Source of the DNA: Lichtheimia corymbifera B2541
Taxonomy: Eukaryota; Mucoromycota; Mucoromycetes; Mucorales; Lichtheimiaceae
DNA length: 64,000 nt
Direction of reading: 5' to 3'
Assembly: GCA_000697475.1 (NCBI GenBank)
Contig: JNEU01001035.1
Location: forward strand, 119,683 to 183,682
Shown here: positions 31,095 to 43,511 of the stretch, in pieces
How positions within the stretch are numbered: position 1 is the first letter of the stretch
How the letters are laid out: each line of letters begins with the position of its first letter
The notes under the pieces: model-generated
Seen by the model: only the letters and a program-made list of their open reading frames with translations
What the model was told of the DNA's origin: nothing
Databases searched by the model: none
Translations under genes and position numbers: made by a program

Positions 31095-33992
31095 AGGACT
31101 TGAATGGTATCACAAGCCCAGGGCAGGAATTGAAGGGTCGATCCTATTGGTGGAGGGTGCATGATCGATATTAACCCCTATGTGTTTATAGTAATGTCCG
31201 CCTATTGATAGCCCGTATGGGTCTTTTTCAGGTTGATCATGATATGGTCAATAAGCCAAAAATGATCACTGCATATGAAAGTATCTTGCTTGAAAGTGCA
31301 TGAAGCGTGAGACGTAAAACTGTTGGTCATCATGTCTCGCAAGGTCGCCCCAGGATGATTTTATTCTAGTTGACAGCAGTAGAGAATGACCATCGACGTT
31401 AAGCCTGAGAGGCTTTTAGCATCACAAGATGCCTTTCGATGCGCTGACTATTTCTGGAATACTAACCATACCATGTTTCATTGTCCAATCTTTAAGTATG
31501 TATCAGTACGAGTGATCTTTTTATCGATAGGAGCGTGGTGATTGGTACATGTATGCAAAGTGAAGGACTTATTTTTTATGGATAAGGACAACATTAAGCA
31601 TGCTTCGAAATGGATTGAGTAAAAAACAGACTAGTGATTGGAGACCTGGTAGTAAGGTAATGGCTGTTGTGGGATCACATCATTATCCTGTAAAGTGTAA
31701 AATGACACACACACATAACCTTTTGCTGTACGTGAGGATCATTCATTTTATTTACGTATACCTATTATTGTCTATCATGAAGATGAAGGAAGGTGATAAT
31801 GATTGGTGTGAAGGGTAGGTAATTGACTGGCCTCAGTGTAGTAGCAGTGGGAGATTTAAATTGGGGAGGGTAGCTCCACGACTTGAGACAGCGCTTCTTT
31901 TCTTTTTTTATCCCTCCTCTGCTTTTATCCCATTCACGACATGCTGATCGAGGTAATGTATTATAAAAAAGTGCTCTTGTTGGTTGTGAGGTATTAATAT
32001 AGCTCTGAACAGGCGTACTCAAGTGTGCCCAAGTGCTGAGGAATGAACGTGTTTGGTGGTTGCCATGGCGATACCATTGCTTCCTCTTGTTCATTGCTAT
32101 TCCTGCTCTACGGTTGGCGTCAACAGGTATATCAAGACCCCAATGGTGCAACAGAGCTTGTTCCATTGATGTGTTGGCTTTATAGAGGGCAAGTTTGGTT
32201 TCAAGGCCTTGGCTCCGTTGGCGTTCCGTGTCAGCTCAACCACGCTACACCATGGTTTTCAGTTTCCAGTAACCAACAACAAAGGGTCTTTGTGTATATG
32301 CAAGAGGCAAGTGCAGTGAAGACAATAAAGAAACCTTTATGTACGTGTGTGCTAAATGAACGATGAATGATGCTTTATGGAATAGGTTTATGGTCAGGCA
32401 ATGCAGCTTTGGGCATCATCATCTCTTTGGGTTCGACTCCCAGCCTGTATCAACTTTGGAACGCGTCCAGGGCTCTAGAGGCCTGCGTTGAGGTGATGGA
32501 ACGATGACGATAGGTTTTTTGGAAGAGCATGTTCATTGTGTTGAGGTAAAAAGGGATTTGCAACAGCCCGGCTGTGAATGTATTGACATCAGTGCTCTTC
32601 TCGTGATAGGTTCGTTCTTTCCCTTGAGGATTTCTTTTCATAATGCGGAAGGATTGGAGATCATTCTTTCTATGGCGACGATGAAGTGAGGATAACTATG
32701 AGCCTGTGAGATGTCCTTGCCATAGATCGAACTGGCCTTGCGTGATTCGTGCAGTGCTTTCTCAAGAACAAAGGGATCGTCCGACGTTGCTCGTATGGTG
32801 GTGAATGCCTTCTGATTTGCTTTCTTCTTTAGAGAGGATTACCTAACCCGGTATACCAAATCGTCGTCATCCCCGTATTAAACTTGCCTGCTTTACTTAT
32901 AGAGAGGACGATCACGATGATTACAACAATGACGATAATTACGATGGTCACGACAATGGCACAAACAAGCATGATACCATTCTCTTGCCAAGACGATGTT
33001 GCTTGATCAAGTCCCCTATCTGGTTGCTATTACAAGGAAGTCTGCCGGATCCCATTCTTTTCCATTTGTGTCTTTTGGAGATTGTCAAGACGACGATGGA
33101 AGGATAGCTGGAAGAAAACATTGCTTGTTATCCACTTGAACTTGGCTTATTCCCTTCTAGCTCGTTGTTAGATTATAGCTTAAATGGAATAAAGATGATT
33201 CCTTTATTTGGTTGTATAAACAAATGCATCATTGTGCACATCTTCATGCAACAAATCAAGCGTGTCTTTAATGAGTAGTTGCTACGATGGAAAGGAACCT
33301 TTATCAGTGCATGGTAACGATGGAAGACCCAGTTTATTAGCAAGCAAGCAAGTGGTAGTATTAATACAACACACATGCTTGGATATGATCAAAGAATCGA
33401 TCACGTGTCTGCATAAGATTTGTTTCTTTATCATTCCTTTTTGCTAGTTGATCATATTAAATATGCATACTAATCCCTTAGGAAGCCCCCATGCACACAA
33501 AAATATATGCACGTCGAATCGCTGGAGTTTAGCAGCACCACTGTGCCATGCTTTTGCGCCATTTTGTCCTGGTGTGTTAAGAACGACCTTCTGCTATAAA
33601 AGCAGATCAATGTAGATCTTGCGCTAAAAAGGGCACAGCCTACTTCATATACGCCTTTGCGATGCATCTGCTATCGTGCCAGCAGGTTGGGCATAGATGA
33701 TGATGATGGGTTAAAGAAAGCCCGCAATCTTCTGCATGCTTCATGCAAACATATGCGCATCATGTTGATAATTGAACAAGATGTTTGGATATTTCGTTCT
33801 CTTTCCATCATTTGTTTTTCATCAACTCTGTACCCAATAGTTGTCACTGATATGCATAAACCTGATGTCCAGAGCACTGATGATCACAGTAGGAGCGGAC
33901 ATAGCGTAACGTAATAAAGCTGACCGGTTCAATGACGCGTGTACTAATGTAAAAAAGCAAACGGCATTAGTGATTGCAAACACCATGAAGAA
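31095..33992. other. Gene-poor stretch (2.9 kb)
   Basis: No gene can be supported. The frame at about 32043-32366 lacks recognisable motifs. The only notable item is the tRNA-like sequence at 32384-32450. Confidence 0.4.
32384..32450 (+). pseudogene. Degenerate tRNA-Pro(UGG)-like sequence
   Basis: The anticodon-loop region GCTTTGGG and the T-arm TTGGG-TTCGACT-CCCAG (five stem pairs including one G-U) match proline tRNAs. The 3' strand CCTGTAT pairs only partly with GAATAGG, the D-arm is not recognisable and the anticodon stem is only partly paired. Probably a decayed tRNA gene or tRNA-derived repeat. Confidence 0.5.
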
Positions 33993-34016
33993 ATGGATCA
34001 ACATCCTGAAGAATTG
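33984..34016 (+). promoter_or_regulatory. Overlapping uORF (10 codons plus stop) at MCT-like gene
   Basis: ATGAAGAAATGG begins a 10-codon frame in a different phase from the main ATG at 33993, which lies inside it. If the annotated start is right, initiation at the first ATG would bypass it. Confidence 0.5.
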
Positions 34017-35473
34017 ATCGATGAGGGAGCATACTGGACCGAAGGGATACGTAATCCAGGATGGATTACGGTAGCAGGGATATGGATGATGTACTTTGTC
34101 AGCACAGGTACTATTAATTCTTGGGGCATATTTCAGGCAGAGTAAGTTTCATTCGATTATCATAACCATCGGAAAGCTTGCAGGCTAAGCAAGCTTAAAT
34201 CAATCGGCTAGATATACCAAAATGTGTTCAAACGAGGTTGCTGTGTCGTTCATCGGTAGTACGGCTGTTTCCATCTTGCAACTCGGCATTCTAACAACGC
34301 CATTAATACGTTGGATCGGTGTTCGTTATACTATGCTATTAGGCGCATTAGTTTCCACAGTATCATTGATCCTTGCTAGTTTTGCGACTGAATTATGGCA
34401 GCTCTTTGCAACTCAGGGCTTTATGTATGGGATCGGGTTGTGCTTGGTGTTCAATACGCCATCAACGTTGTCCTCGCAATGGTTTGTGAAGAATCGTGCA
34501 TTGGCAAATGGTAAGCTCTTTAAGCATAAACTTGTCCTTCTGGTGATAATATTTTCATTCAAAGGCATTGCATGGAGCGGAGCGACTATGGGTCCAATAG
34601 TATATGCTAATTGCTTTCAAGCATCATTATCGGCATTTGGACGACCAATAACCTTAACGATAATGGCTGGTGTTGTCTTCATCATGCTTTTGATGTCTGC
34701 AATCTTATCAAGACCACGATATCCTGTGATTCGTTCATCAAAGAGTAAACCTCTTAATAAGATTACCAAAGATGATAAGGTTTCTTCAAAACATGAATGC
34801 TTGCAGGATAATTCTCTCTTGAGCATACGCTTCTTGCTGATCCTGCTTTTATCTTTCAACTCCCCGTTCCACTGGCAAACCATCTTATTTCTTGCGCCGT
34901 CTTATGCTCAGTACGTGGGTGCTTCACCAACTATGGCTGCTTTCGTTATTACCGTCATCTTTGTCTTGGCTACTATCTCGCGTATTGGACTCGGTTTCAT
35001 AGCTGATCGATGTGGCCGACTCAATGTGCTCACAGTAACTCTATCTATTAATGGTATGGTTTTTTTTTTGGATAACTTTACAACAGCCAGCTTCACATGA
35101 CGCTCATTGCCTATATATTAACGTTGCTGCTACAGCCCTTCTTATCATGACCTTATGGCGGTACGCCGACACAGTCCCAGTGTTTGCAGTCTTTTGTGGA
35201 TCCTTTGGTCTTTTGGGTGGGCTTTTCCCAAACATGAGACCTGTGATCATCAGCGACCTTGTAGGCATGAGTAAAGCACAAAAGGCTATCAGCATGTCTT
35301 ATCTGCTTTCGGTACCTGGTAGTCTTATCGGCGATCCTTTCATTTCTTACATTCATTCTCGCCATGGTTGGACTGTTTCTATCGAAACAATCGGCGCAAT
35401 CGCAGCAGTTTCGGCAATATCCTCCATGGTCGTCCGATTCTTGACTAATAAACGATTATTTGCCATCGTATAA
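33993..35473 (+). CDS. MCT-like (monocarboxylate porter family) MFS transporter
   Basis: Four exons: 33993-34141, 34212-34510, 34565-35053 and 35136-35473, 424 aa. It begins MDQHPEELIDEGAYWTEGIR, then PGWITVAGIWMMYFVSTGTI and NSWGIFQ, the TM1 signature of fungal Mch/MCT proteins. It continues with RWIGVRYTMLLGALVSTVSL, FMYGIGLCLVFNTPST, GIAWSGATMGPIVYA, a cytosolic loop rich in Ser/Lys, SRIGLGFIADRCGRLN (motif A-like in the second half) and two final TMs. The family carries monocarboxylates, riboflavin or similar solutes; fungal members often have unknown substrates. About 12 TMs are expected. All splice phases agree. Confidence 0.87.
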
Positions 35474-36125
35474 ACGTGGTAGTATACTATTGTAGACTCG
35501 TAAAAAGTAGCAATGGGGCAAGCAATGACCCACTCTATGCAAAATCTCTGGCCTATCAATGCGTTGCACTATAAGCTTAACACGCAAAAACGCTGTATAA
35601 AGTTGTAAAGATGATCACGGATTGGAATTCCAGGTGCAGTTTATACATGATGCTGAGACTGCAAAATACGCCATGAGCATGCTATATTTATTGATCTGGT
35701 GGTGTGCATATGAGTGATTTATGATAGCATTGTTTCTGGATTGTCTACACTAAGGACACACGTCCCACGCTGATATCGCAACAATCCGCATTAGGACACA
35801 GATAAAAGTAATCCACTGACTTTGGCACAAAGGATGATGATTTCACATCCAGGATTGTGGATTTGGGTGTGGGTATGTGGGTGTATGGATTCTTTCATAT
35901 GCTGCGTCGTGCATTGCATAGAGCTAGCTGTTGGTGTAATGGCACACAAGCTTATTCCAGCTTGTTGTTTGTACCATGACGTGTAAAGCTTACCTTTGCC
36001 TTGTTGTGGAAAATGATGGGTTATTAAGTTTATCTCCTTAAAAAAGAGAGGGAAACTTGCGGGATGCCCATAAAAGGAAAACGTTGGTGATTGTATACAA
36101 CGAATGTGGTATTGATGATGGAGGA

Positions 36126-36170
<45 letters not shown>

Positions 36171-36937
36171 AAGATAATGCTTTATGAACAACACAATGAA
36201 TGTATCCATGCGCCTATCATCATGCTGTAGCAATGCCTAAATGATTAGGCTTAGCATACCAATACAACGCATCGCTTGTATATCTTGCTTTCCCATATAT
36301 CCAAAAGGAAGGAGCGGGTGAGCAGCATTACATTGAATGCAAAGAGAGGATCGACATGGCAGCGTGTAATTTCATTTGACGAATACAACATGAAGATCAG
36401 AAGGCACCAAATTCTATTGCAAGTGGCCACGTGAACGATAAAACAAAAAGGGGCAAAGTACGTGAGTGCTTGGGCGATAACAAACCGATGCTCATGATGC
36501 TTCACGCGACTTTGGAGACCAATACAGCATACACCACCAAGCGTTGCACAGTGTATTTGCATCACGCAGTTGCACCACGGTTCCCATAAAGATGCAACAA
36601 TCGACATTAAAAGGATAATTCATAACATGGCGCGGTAATTTGTTAGTGTGGGGATAGCATCATCATCTTCAATTAGACTTTTATGATCAGGGGAACATAA
36701 ACCCTCTTCTGCCAAGGCGGTCATATGAAACCGACAATCGAAGGCAATGTAAATGATCTCATGACAAACAAAAATTGATTGCTCTTTTTCTATGGTGTTT
36801 CCACTATTGGAGAGCCAACAAATACTCTTTCTTGTACACCCTTACTGCTCTCGTTACTCTTCTCAGATTATATATACTGGCCCACCATCCAATTACTTTT
36901 TTCTTTTCTTTCCTTTTCCATCCTTCCATATTTGCTC
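35474..36937. other. Intergenic region (1.5 kb)
   Basis: AT-rich, with a (GA)n tract at 36134-36168. No gene-like feature recognised. Confidence 0.45.
36134..36168. repeat. (GA)n microsatellite
   Basis: A near-perfect run of about 17 GA dinucleotides. Confidence 0.95.
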
Positions 36938-37522
36938 ATGAGAGAATCCATTCAACCTGGTGAGACCAAAGTCATTAGCTATAACCAACAGAGACACGCT
37001 ATACATCCACATCCTTATTCTCGAAAGGCTGGTAGTACTAAAACGACAACCGCTCATTATCCTCGATATCGTACCAAGGCCACCATGACAACCAGCTCAT
37101 CACCGTCGTCATGCAACAAAAAGTGCAATGATACTGTATCACTTCCATCAATTCAATTGAAAAGTCCTCAAAGATCATCCTCAGCATGTGGGATTCCACT
37201 CCATACATCCAAAGCCTACCTTTCTACAAGAACCAGCAGGAACATGGGGAATGGAGGTGGTAGCAGCAGCAGCAGCAGCGGGAGTAAACCTCCAAGCTTC
37301 CAAGCGCAATGGATGTTTTTTAGCAACTCACAATGGATCCCATTGGATACTCAAAGTCACCTCAAGTTGGAGAGAACGCTTCAATTGGATGGTGTATTCG
37401 TTGATATCCAAGATAGCCATTTTCCTGGTGTTGAGCGCATACGGGTCTTTCCTGGCGCTGATTATCTCTCATACCTCGGGATCCGGTACCGTATCTGCCG
37501 TGTACTGCTGCCTTCCCTGTGA
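36938..37522 (+). CDS. Hypothetical protein with C-terminal WWE-like domain
   Basis: Intronless frame of 194 aa from MRESIQPGETKVISYN. The first 110 residues are basic and low complexity with a poly-Ser run (GGGSSSSSSGS). The last 75 read QAQWMFFSNSQWIPLDTQ, LKLERTLQLDGVFVDI and FPGVERIRVFPG, ending YRICRVLLPSL. The pattern W-x3-S-x2-W-x-P-[FL], then L-E-x(n), then V-x-V-x-P, then Y-x-I-x-R resembles the WWE-like/phosphatase-associated fold found at the N-terminus of DDHD phospholipases and in ubiquitin or PAR readers. This is inference from spacing only. No catalytic domain follows in any frame, so it is either a small reader protein or a truncated relative. Confidence 0.55.
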   Translation: MRESIQPGETKVISYNQQRHAIHPHPYSRKAGSTKTTTAHYPRYRTKATMTTSSSPSSCNKKCNDTVSLPSIQLKSPQRSSSACGIPLHTSKAYLSTRTSRNMGNGGGSSSSSSGSKPPSFQAQWMFFSNSQWIPLDTQSHLKLERTLQLDGVFVDIQDSHFPGVERIRVFPGADYLSYLGIRYRICRVLLPSL

Positions 37523-38480
37523 AAATGGATCCCCTCCCCCCAACAACTACCCTACTTTTATCTATATCCTTCTTAGCACAATACAGATCAACCATCACCC
37601 AGCCTTTCTTTACCCATCCACACATACCAAACACACGCACACTTGTACCTGCTTTCATCTGTAATACATCATCATATATGCTTGGCTTGCAGTTTGTTCC
37701 AGTGTTTGGGCGATCGATGTATGCACATGTGTGTTTTGAGCATGGATCAACGTGATTATTGCTGTTACAGCTGCTGCTTTGTATGTGCGCAGCAATTATT
37801 ATGCAAAGGGTGATCCTGCTGAGAGATGCAGCATAAATATTTGTATGATGGTCTTCATTTCTTTCTCTCTCGCTCTCTTTCATGTAGACACATGATCAAG
37901 TTAAATTTGTATTGTTATCTGTGTGTGCGCGTGTGCTTGTTTGTTGGCACGTTCTGGTGACAGTGATCGTGCATCAAGCTGGTTCACAAAGAAATGGCGG
38001 GCATCCTTTTTTATAGCCGCAACCTGAGTGAACCTCCCCACGTGAAACGGGACATCGGCCCGACAAATATTGATAAAATGAATGAATGTGTGCGTATACA
38101 TTGTCACCCCCCTGTAAGGTTCAGAGTAAGCCGTATGATATATATCAATGCTGTAATAATGGCTTTGTCATTAGATTATAAAACAAAGAACTATTGGTAT
38201 TTGGTTCTTGGGATGATAGTGTCTCGGACTGATTGCCGACACCATATGTATAATTGAACGATGTCCCTGTGAGCATTGGAGGATAAGGCAATTAAGGTGT
38301 TGACAAGTAGGATAAATATTGCATGAAATGATCCAAGTCAGGCTAAAGTCTACAGTATCCATGACAACAACAATAAATGAGACAGACATAGAGAAGATGT
38401 GTCATAATAGCGATGATTGTTATTGATTGTTTAGGCCATTAATGTATGATGGGATGGTATGCAAGGGTGGTTTGATATGC
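37523..38480. other. Intergenic region
   Basis: About 1 kb of 3' flank for the WWE-like gene and LTO1. No other feature recognised. Confidence 0.45.
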
Positions 38481-39031
38481 TTAATAGATCATTTTAGGTG
38501 GATCCTCCATGTTGAACTTTTGTCGTACGCCGAGCAAAGATGTAATTACTTTCAATTTGGCCTTCATCTTGTCACGTGCACCATACATGTCTGTATTCGG
38601 GCAGTTCTCGCGTGGAAATTCATCAATCATCTTTTGTAAGGATTGGAGATGCTTTGATACTCTATAACGATGATCATAGAATTAGTCTCGAGATGACTTC
38701 ATGTAGCGGGAAATATGTCACCTACTTGCTAGAAACCTTGTCTCCATGGGCTTCGGCCAACTCACGCCATGTTTGTGCACATCCTTCATAGAATCCCACT
38801 TCAACTCCCAGTTCAAATGACTTTTCGCATCCAAAGATACGTCCTTCAAGTTCACCAGACTCCTTGCCATCCCGTAATCCATCCTCGTGACCATAGTGTT
38901 GGAACCTAGTCAAGTACCACTTAGCCGCCGGTCCCCTTGTTATTCGCGTGCGACACTTACATTTCTTCCAAGTAGACCAATGACTCAAGATCGGCTTTCA
39001 TTTGGGGCTCGGAATGGGGTACAGTGCTCAT
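38481..39031 (-). CDS. LTO1: LTO1/ORAOV1 homologue (Yae1 partner, Fe-S adaptor)
   Basis: Three exons: 38961-39031, 38726-38905 and 38481-38661, 143 aa. The centre shows the deca-GX3 motif of Yae1/Lto1 proteins: GHEDGLRDGKESGELEGRIF, then GCEKSFELGVEVGFYEGCAQ. The C-terminal third (HLQSLQKMIDEFPRENCP ... ARDKMKAKLKVITSLLGV) matches the helical ending of human ORAOV1. With Yae1, Lto1 links the CIA targeting complex to Rli1/ABCE1 for Fe-S insertion, and is tied to ribosome function. The gene is divergent from the F-box gene with 256 bp between starts, so a shared promoter is likely. Confidence 0.88.
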
Positions 39032-39287
39032 GCTTAGTAATCGATCAACGAGGAAGAGAAAGCTGTTAAAGTGTTGGCGGTGATAAAAGGGGAAAAAGTA
39101 GTACGGAAATGGCTTGTCGAATAATGCCGCTGGTTGACGTTCCGAGTTGTCATTTTCATCGAGAGAGAGATACAACAATACTATGATGCAATTAATTGGG
39201 TAGAGCAGAAATACAGAATCATGTGGTCTCCAGGCAAAAAGAAACCCTTGTGCGTATCCTTGATTAGACTTTTGTTTTCTTTCCACA

Positions 39288-40043
39288 ATGACTCTTCAGT
39301 TATCCACTCTTCCACATGAAATCCTTCATAGGATATTATGCTACACCACTGACCGAGACCTTCTTTGTATGGCACGATTGAATACATTCTACGCCCATTT
39401 GTCCGCACCCATCTTGACCCATCGCATCACACGCCATGTACAAAATGAGGGGTGGAAGCTTTATGCAAGTGAGAACAACCGACAGACGACACCTTCATGT
39501 TTATTAATATTATTGTAGATCAATGCTACCTGTGAGATTGATATGTCCAATGGCGAGGAACTAGATATTGTGTGCCAAGAACGCCGGATACTGGGGGATC
39601 ACGTGAGCTTGGATCCGGATACGTTGTGTATACGCTTCGTTGCCATGCCATTGGATGAAGAAGATGAATTTACAGCCGCCAAGTCAGCAAAGGATCGTGC
39701 TATCACAATACCCAATGATACAGCACAGGAGCCTCATATCCTACTGGAACTCTATCTCACCAAAGTTGTCAACAAGCAATTGGAGGTTGCCAGACCCATA
39801 AGCAGCCTTACACTTACTCCTTATCATGGAAGAGCCACCTCGGAAACCGATTATCGTGACCATGCCAATTTCAATTCACCGACTCCTGTATCCATCACTT
39901 ATCATGTCACAAAGTCAACATGCGATCCGATTGAAATATCGATTGACGTTGAGACCATTGAAACGACCCCAGAATGGTGGATCTGCCAGCTGACCAATTC
40001 ATACAATGCGCTACAAATCCCTGCGGATCAAAATGTTTGGTAG
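39288..40043 (+). CDS. F-box protein, substrate unknown
   Basis: Two exons, 39288-39464 and 39519-40043, 233 aa. Residues 5-45 form an F-box (LSTLPHEILHRILCYTTDRD, LLCMARLNTFYAHLSAPILT) that would bind Skp1 in an SCF ubiquitin ligase. The remaining region is hydrophilic with beta-like spacing (ILLELYLTKVVNKQLEVARP) and no leucine-rich or WD repeats. The intron must start with GC (TAT|GCAAGTGAG ... GTAG|ATC): the only GT option gives an immediate stop. It converges with PSO2, with 157 bp between stops. Confidence 0.75.
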
Positions 40044-40200
40044 ATGTTTTCGCACATACTTATTAAATATGATTTCAGATTGAAGGGATGATAATGGGAG
40101 TGAATAGGATGATTTATACACGTATGAAATGGGGGATCAAATGAAATATGGAATGGTGGTGGTGGATAAATACAAATGAGAGGCATCATCGACATGTCCT

Positions 40201-42473
40201 TTACCAGTAATTTTCGCTTTGATAGGGCACAATACCATTTAGTTTTTCCTTCTTTTTGTCTTGTTGCCACTGATCCAATATAGCAGACATGAGTCCTCGG
40301 GCAGCCTCATCTCGATTATTGACGGTGGGGATGATGCGTCGGATTTCCAAGCTGCCAATGAACGCTGCTAATTCGCGGAAGCTTGAGTGCTCCGAATAGG
40401 GTATAGGATATAGCTTGACTGTAGCGGTGGATGCTCGTAATGGTTTCAATACAATGGATCGGTTGGGAGGTTGGGCAATAATTTCTGATAATGGCGGACC
40501 CATTGTTGGTGAGCCGTACGGTCGAAAAGTCTGTGCCGTTGGTTGAAAAGCAATCAATGATGTAAAATGAGGTCGCATTCCTTTCAAATAAGTCTCCAAT
40601 AGCTACATAATATGCATTAGAGCAATAGCATATAATATAATATATATATATATATACATACTTCAATCTTCAAAGTTCCCAGTGGCAGTACATGTACTTG
40701 TGCTTGATGTGGATCGGTTACCAAGAGGGAGTCCAGCTCTTTGTTCTCTTGACATGCCAAGATCTTGCGTTTCTTTTCATTTACATAAATCTTGCTTCCA
40801 AGTCGCTTTGCAATGTCTAGTAAAGAGCATGAATATGTGACGTATTTGTAATATCCCTCTACACCAACTTACTGAAAAACACCTTTTCTTTGCCAATGGT
40901 ATACGTGCCAACCACTACAAGGACTTTGGACTTTGGTCGTTTCATTGCTGCCAATGTGCCTTCTGATTCATCTGTGACGACCTCAACCTTGGGTTTCTGT
41001 GATGATTGAAGCCATCCCACAAGGGCACTACTTTGGCTTGCTGTTGTTGTGGCAGGCTTCAGTTGCAATTGTTGTTGTACGGGTTGCTGATAACATTGCT
41101 CATGGGCTATATCGCATGCTGCACGGACCACATCCTCTTGTATTGGAAACATATAACGACCATCGAGATAGGTTGTGTCGAGGTAGAGCGTATCAATAGG
41201 TGGATTCATGGGTTGGCGGATTAAAGGATGGAGGCACATTTGTGGTGTGGCACGGAAATCACCAGTATGTAAATGTCGCATGACAACACCATCCGATCGC
41301 AATATCTCGAAAAGAAAAAGGACTGAACCAGGGCAATGATTCGCATCGATAAGGCTGACATTGATTGTATCACTCAATGGGTATTTGACATTCATAGGTA
41401 GAGCACACACATAACGACGGCTGACACCCAACCTCTGCTGGACAAGATTGGCAGTGATTTGTGAACAGTATACGGTGCCATGAACCCATTTCTTGCCAAG
41501 GTAACCATAATGATCGCTGTGGAAATGGGATAAGAAATAACCTGAGCAATTGGGAATCTTGCCATACGTAAAAGCATCCACAACGAGGGTCGTATCTACT
41601 CAATCATGCATTTAACTTTTTGTAAACAAAGAAACGTAAACTTTCATTGTTACCTTTGACCCATTTGTAAAACGGGCACGTGCGCTTTTGTTTGCCCTTT
41701 GATGATGATGATGATGATGGTTTGTCGTTGGATGAATGAGTTGTTGCTGGGTTGTTGATCGTATTGCTGTTTTCTTTTGGGCCAAGTACACCGCGGATGG
41801 CATTTTCCATGGTTCGGAACCAAGACTTTGTGTCATTCTTAGTCGCATCATTGGTAGTCATGGTGTTGTTGGTGTTGTTGTTGTTGTTGTTGCTATGCAC
41901 CTCTCCATCCAAACAACGGTTGATATGCTCATTCATGGTATCGATCGATTCAGCCTTGATAGAAGCTTGACACACTGGGCACTGCTGATACGTATCATTT
42001 GTCGCTTTTTCACTCTCAATGTCTGTAGCAACGTCGTCTTCAATAGGTGTAAATGGATCATCTGCTGTTTCATTGGCTTCCAAAGGTCGATCCATATCAT
42101 CTGGTTCTCTTTTTATATTGCCGTCAATGTTGTTTTCCAAAGGTGAATCAATGTCATCGGATACCATAGCAGTATGCGCAGTTCCTGCGTCGTCATGGCA
42201 AAGTGCCACTGCATTTGGGTCGTCAAAATCGTTTGTCGCTACGCAGGTTGAAGCCGATTCCGCCAATGATAAGGCGATTGCACGCTCCAGATCGCTTTCA
42301 AACGAAGTTTGTTGTTGGGTGTTGTGGGTGCTGTTATCGTTTTGCGACGACGATGTCTTTTTAAAGTAATGCTGCAAGGTCAATGAAGGAGTGCTGCTAT
42401 CGCGTTGACGTTTATTCCTCTGCTGAGAGCTAGCCACTTGTGTTCTTTTAGCTGTTCGAGCAGTGGTGACCAT
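40201..42473 (-). CDS. PSO2: PSO2/SNM1 family DNA interstrand-crosslink repair nuclease
   Basis: Four exons: 41654-42473, 40873-41598, 40662-40816 and 40201-40602, 700 aa. The N-terminus is disordered with a PIP-like LTLQHYFKK near residue 31-39, then a UBZ4-type zinc finger (CPVCQASI ... HINRC). The metallo-beta-lactamase core starts CPFYKW and VVDAFTYGKI, with the metal motif LSHFHSDHYG (HxHxDH), LIDANHCPGSVLFLFE and HTGDFRA, then DTTYLD. The beta-CASP half follows with VVVGTYTIGKEKVFF and PYSEHSSFREL, the conserved motif C region. Pso2/Snm1 are 5'-3' exonucleases that process crosslinked DNA. The PIP-like and UBZ elements would tie it to PCNA and ubiquitin signals. Confidence 0.94.
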
Positions 42474-43510
42474 GCTTCATTTCCCTGATATCAGCGTGCA
42501 ACGTCGATGAAAGAGTGTTGTTCCATGCCCTCTCCGCCGAAACGAAGATTTAAGGTACGCGTGCATACGCGCTTAAAGAGTGCACAGGGCGCAGTCATTA
42601 GACACCACGCGACAACGCGTCAAATTATTCGCCAGGTTTTATATTGCCTGTAGCCTACCCTATGTCACTCAATAGACAGCTTCTACTCTACAAGTAAAAA
42701 AGTGCTCAACTATTAGCAAAGTGTTCATTAAAATGATGATGGATATTAACCTTGTATTATCGTGGTGCCTCCCTTCCAAATTCTGTGTGTGTCGTCCATG
42801 ATAGGTAATATGCTAGATAATCAAAAACAGCTTCCCTTCAGATGTTGATAATTAGCTAGAGTCTGTTGATTTGACCAAGGTGCGAGCCAACTGTTCATAC
42901 ACTTGATAGTACCACCATACCGCCAACATCCGTCCAAGTGATCTGCTTTAATAACGCCAAGGGGGGCACTGGTACCATTTGGACAACAAAATAATACTCC
43001 TGATCTGCAAAAGGTAAAAGAAAGGTTGACGAATGTAAAAGCACAAGATCACGTGGTAGTTGTGTGATTAAAGAGACGGTGGGAAAAAAGAGAGTGGGGT
43101 TGTCAAGCATGCCGAAAGAGTCTCTTAATGCATATCGACATATAACAATTTCTAGGGGTATAATAGACGTTGTTTATTAAATGATATGAGTAATAGCACT
43201 AGACTAGTAGTAGTAGCATGGTCAATGGGAGGAGGGAGGGAGGCAAGTCAATGCAGCTTGTAGGACAAGCGGCGAGGGGAGGCGCACGGTTACTCTCTGA
43301 GATTCATTGCTTACGTCACTCAGATTTGCGGATGAGAGGTGCTTCCTTACTTCAAGTCTTAAGTTCTGCAACCACCAACCCGTCTCGCAGTTGTGGCCTA
43401 CTGTGATGAAAACACTCACATTATAAGTATCCTTTGTCTATTCCACTCGTCCATCACGGCATTTAGACTGACATTGTGTATTTGTTTTCTTGTTTTGCTG
43501 TTTATACAAG
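42474..43510. other. Intergenic region PSO2/TAF2, includes unseen TAF2 start
   Basis: About 1 kb. The first coding exon(s) of TAF2 with the ATG should lie here or just downstream, but I could not place them. A minus-strand frame at 42895-43110 has no recognisable motif. Confidence 0.4.
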
Positions 43511-43511
43511 T

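Noticed and set aside
36134..36168. Long (GA)n tract as a possible CRISPR-like or regulatory array
   Set aside because: Plain dinucleotide microsatellite; no spacers or flanking structure.
43218..43406. Plus-strand frame considered as TAF2 first exon
   Set aside because: No donor or phase links it to the HERFVLDIDPS exon, and the sequence does not resemble TAF2 N-termini.
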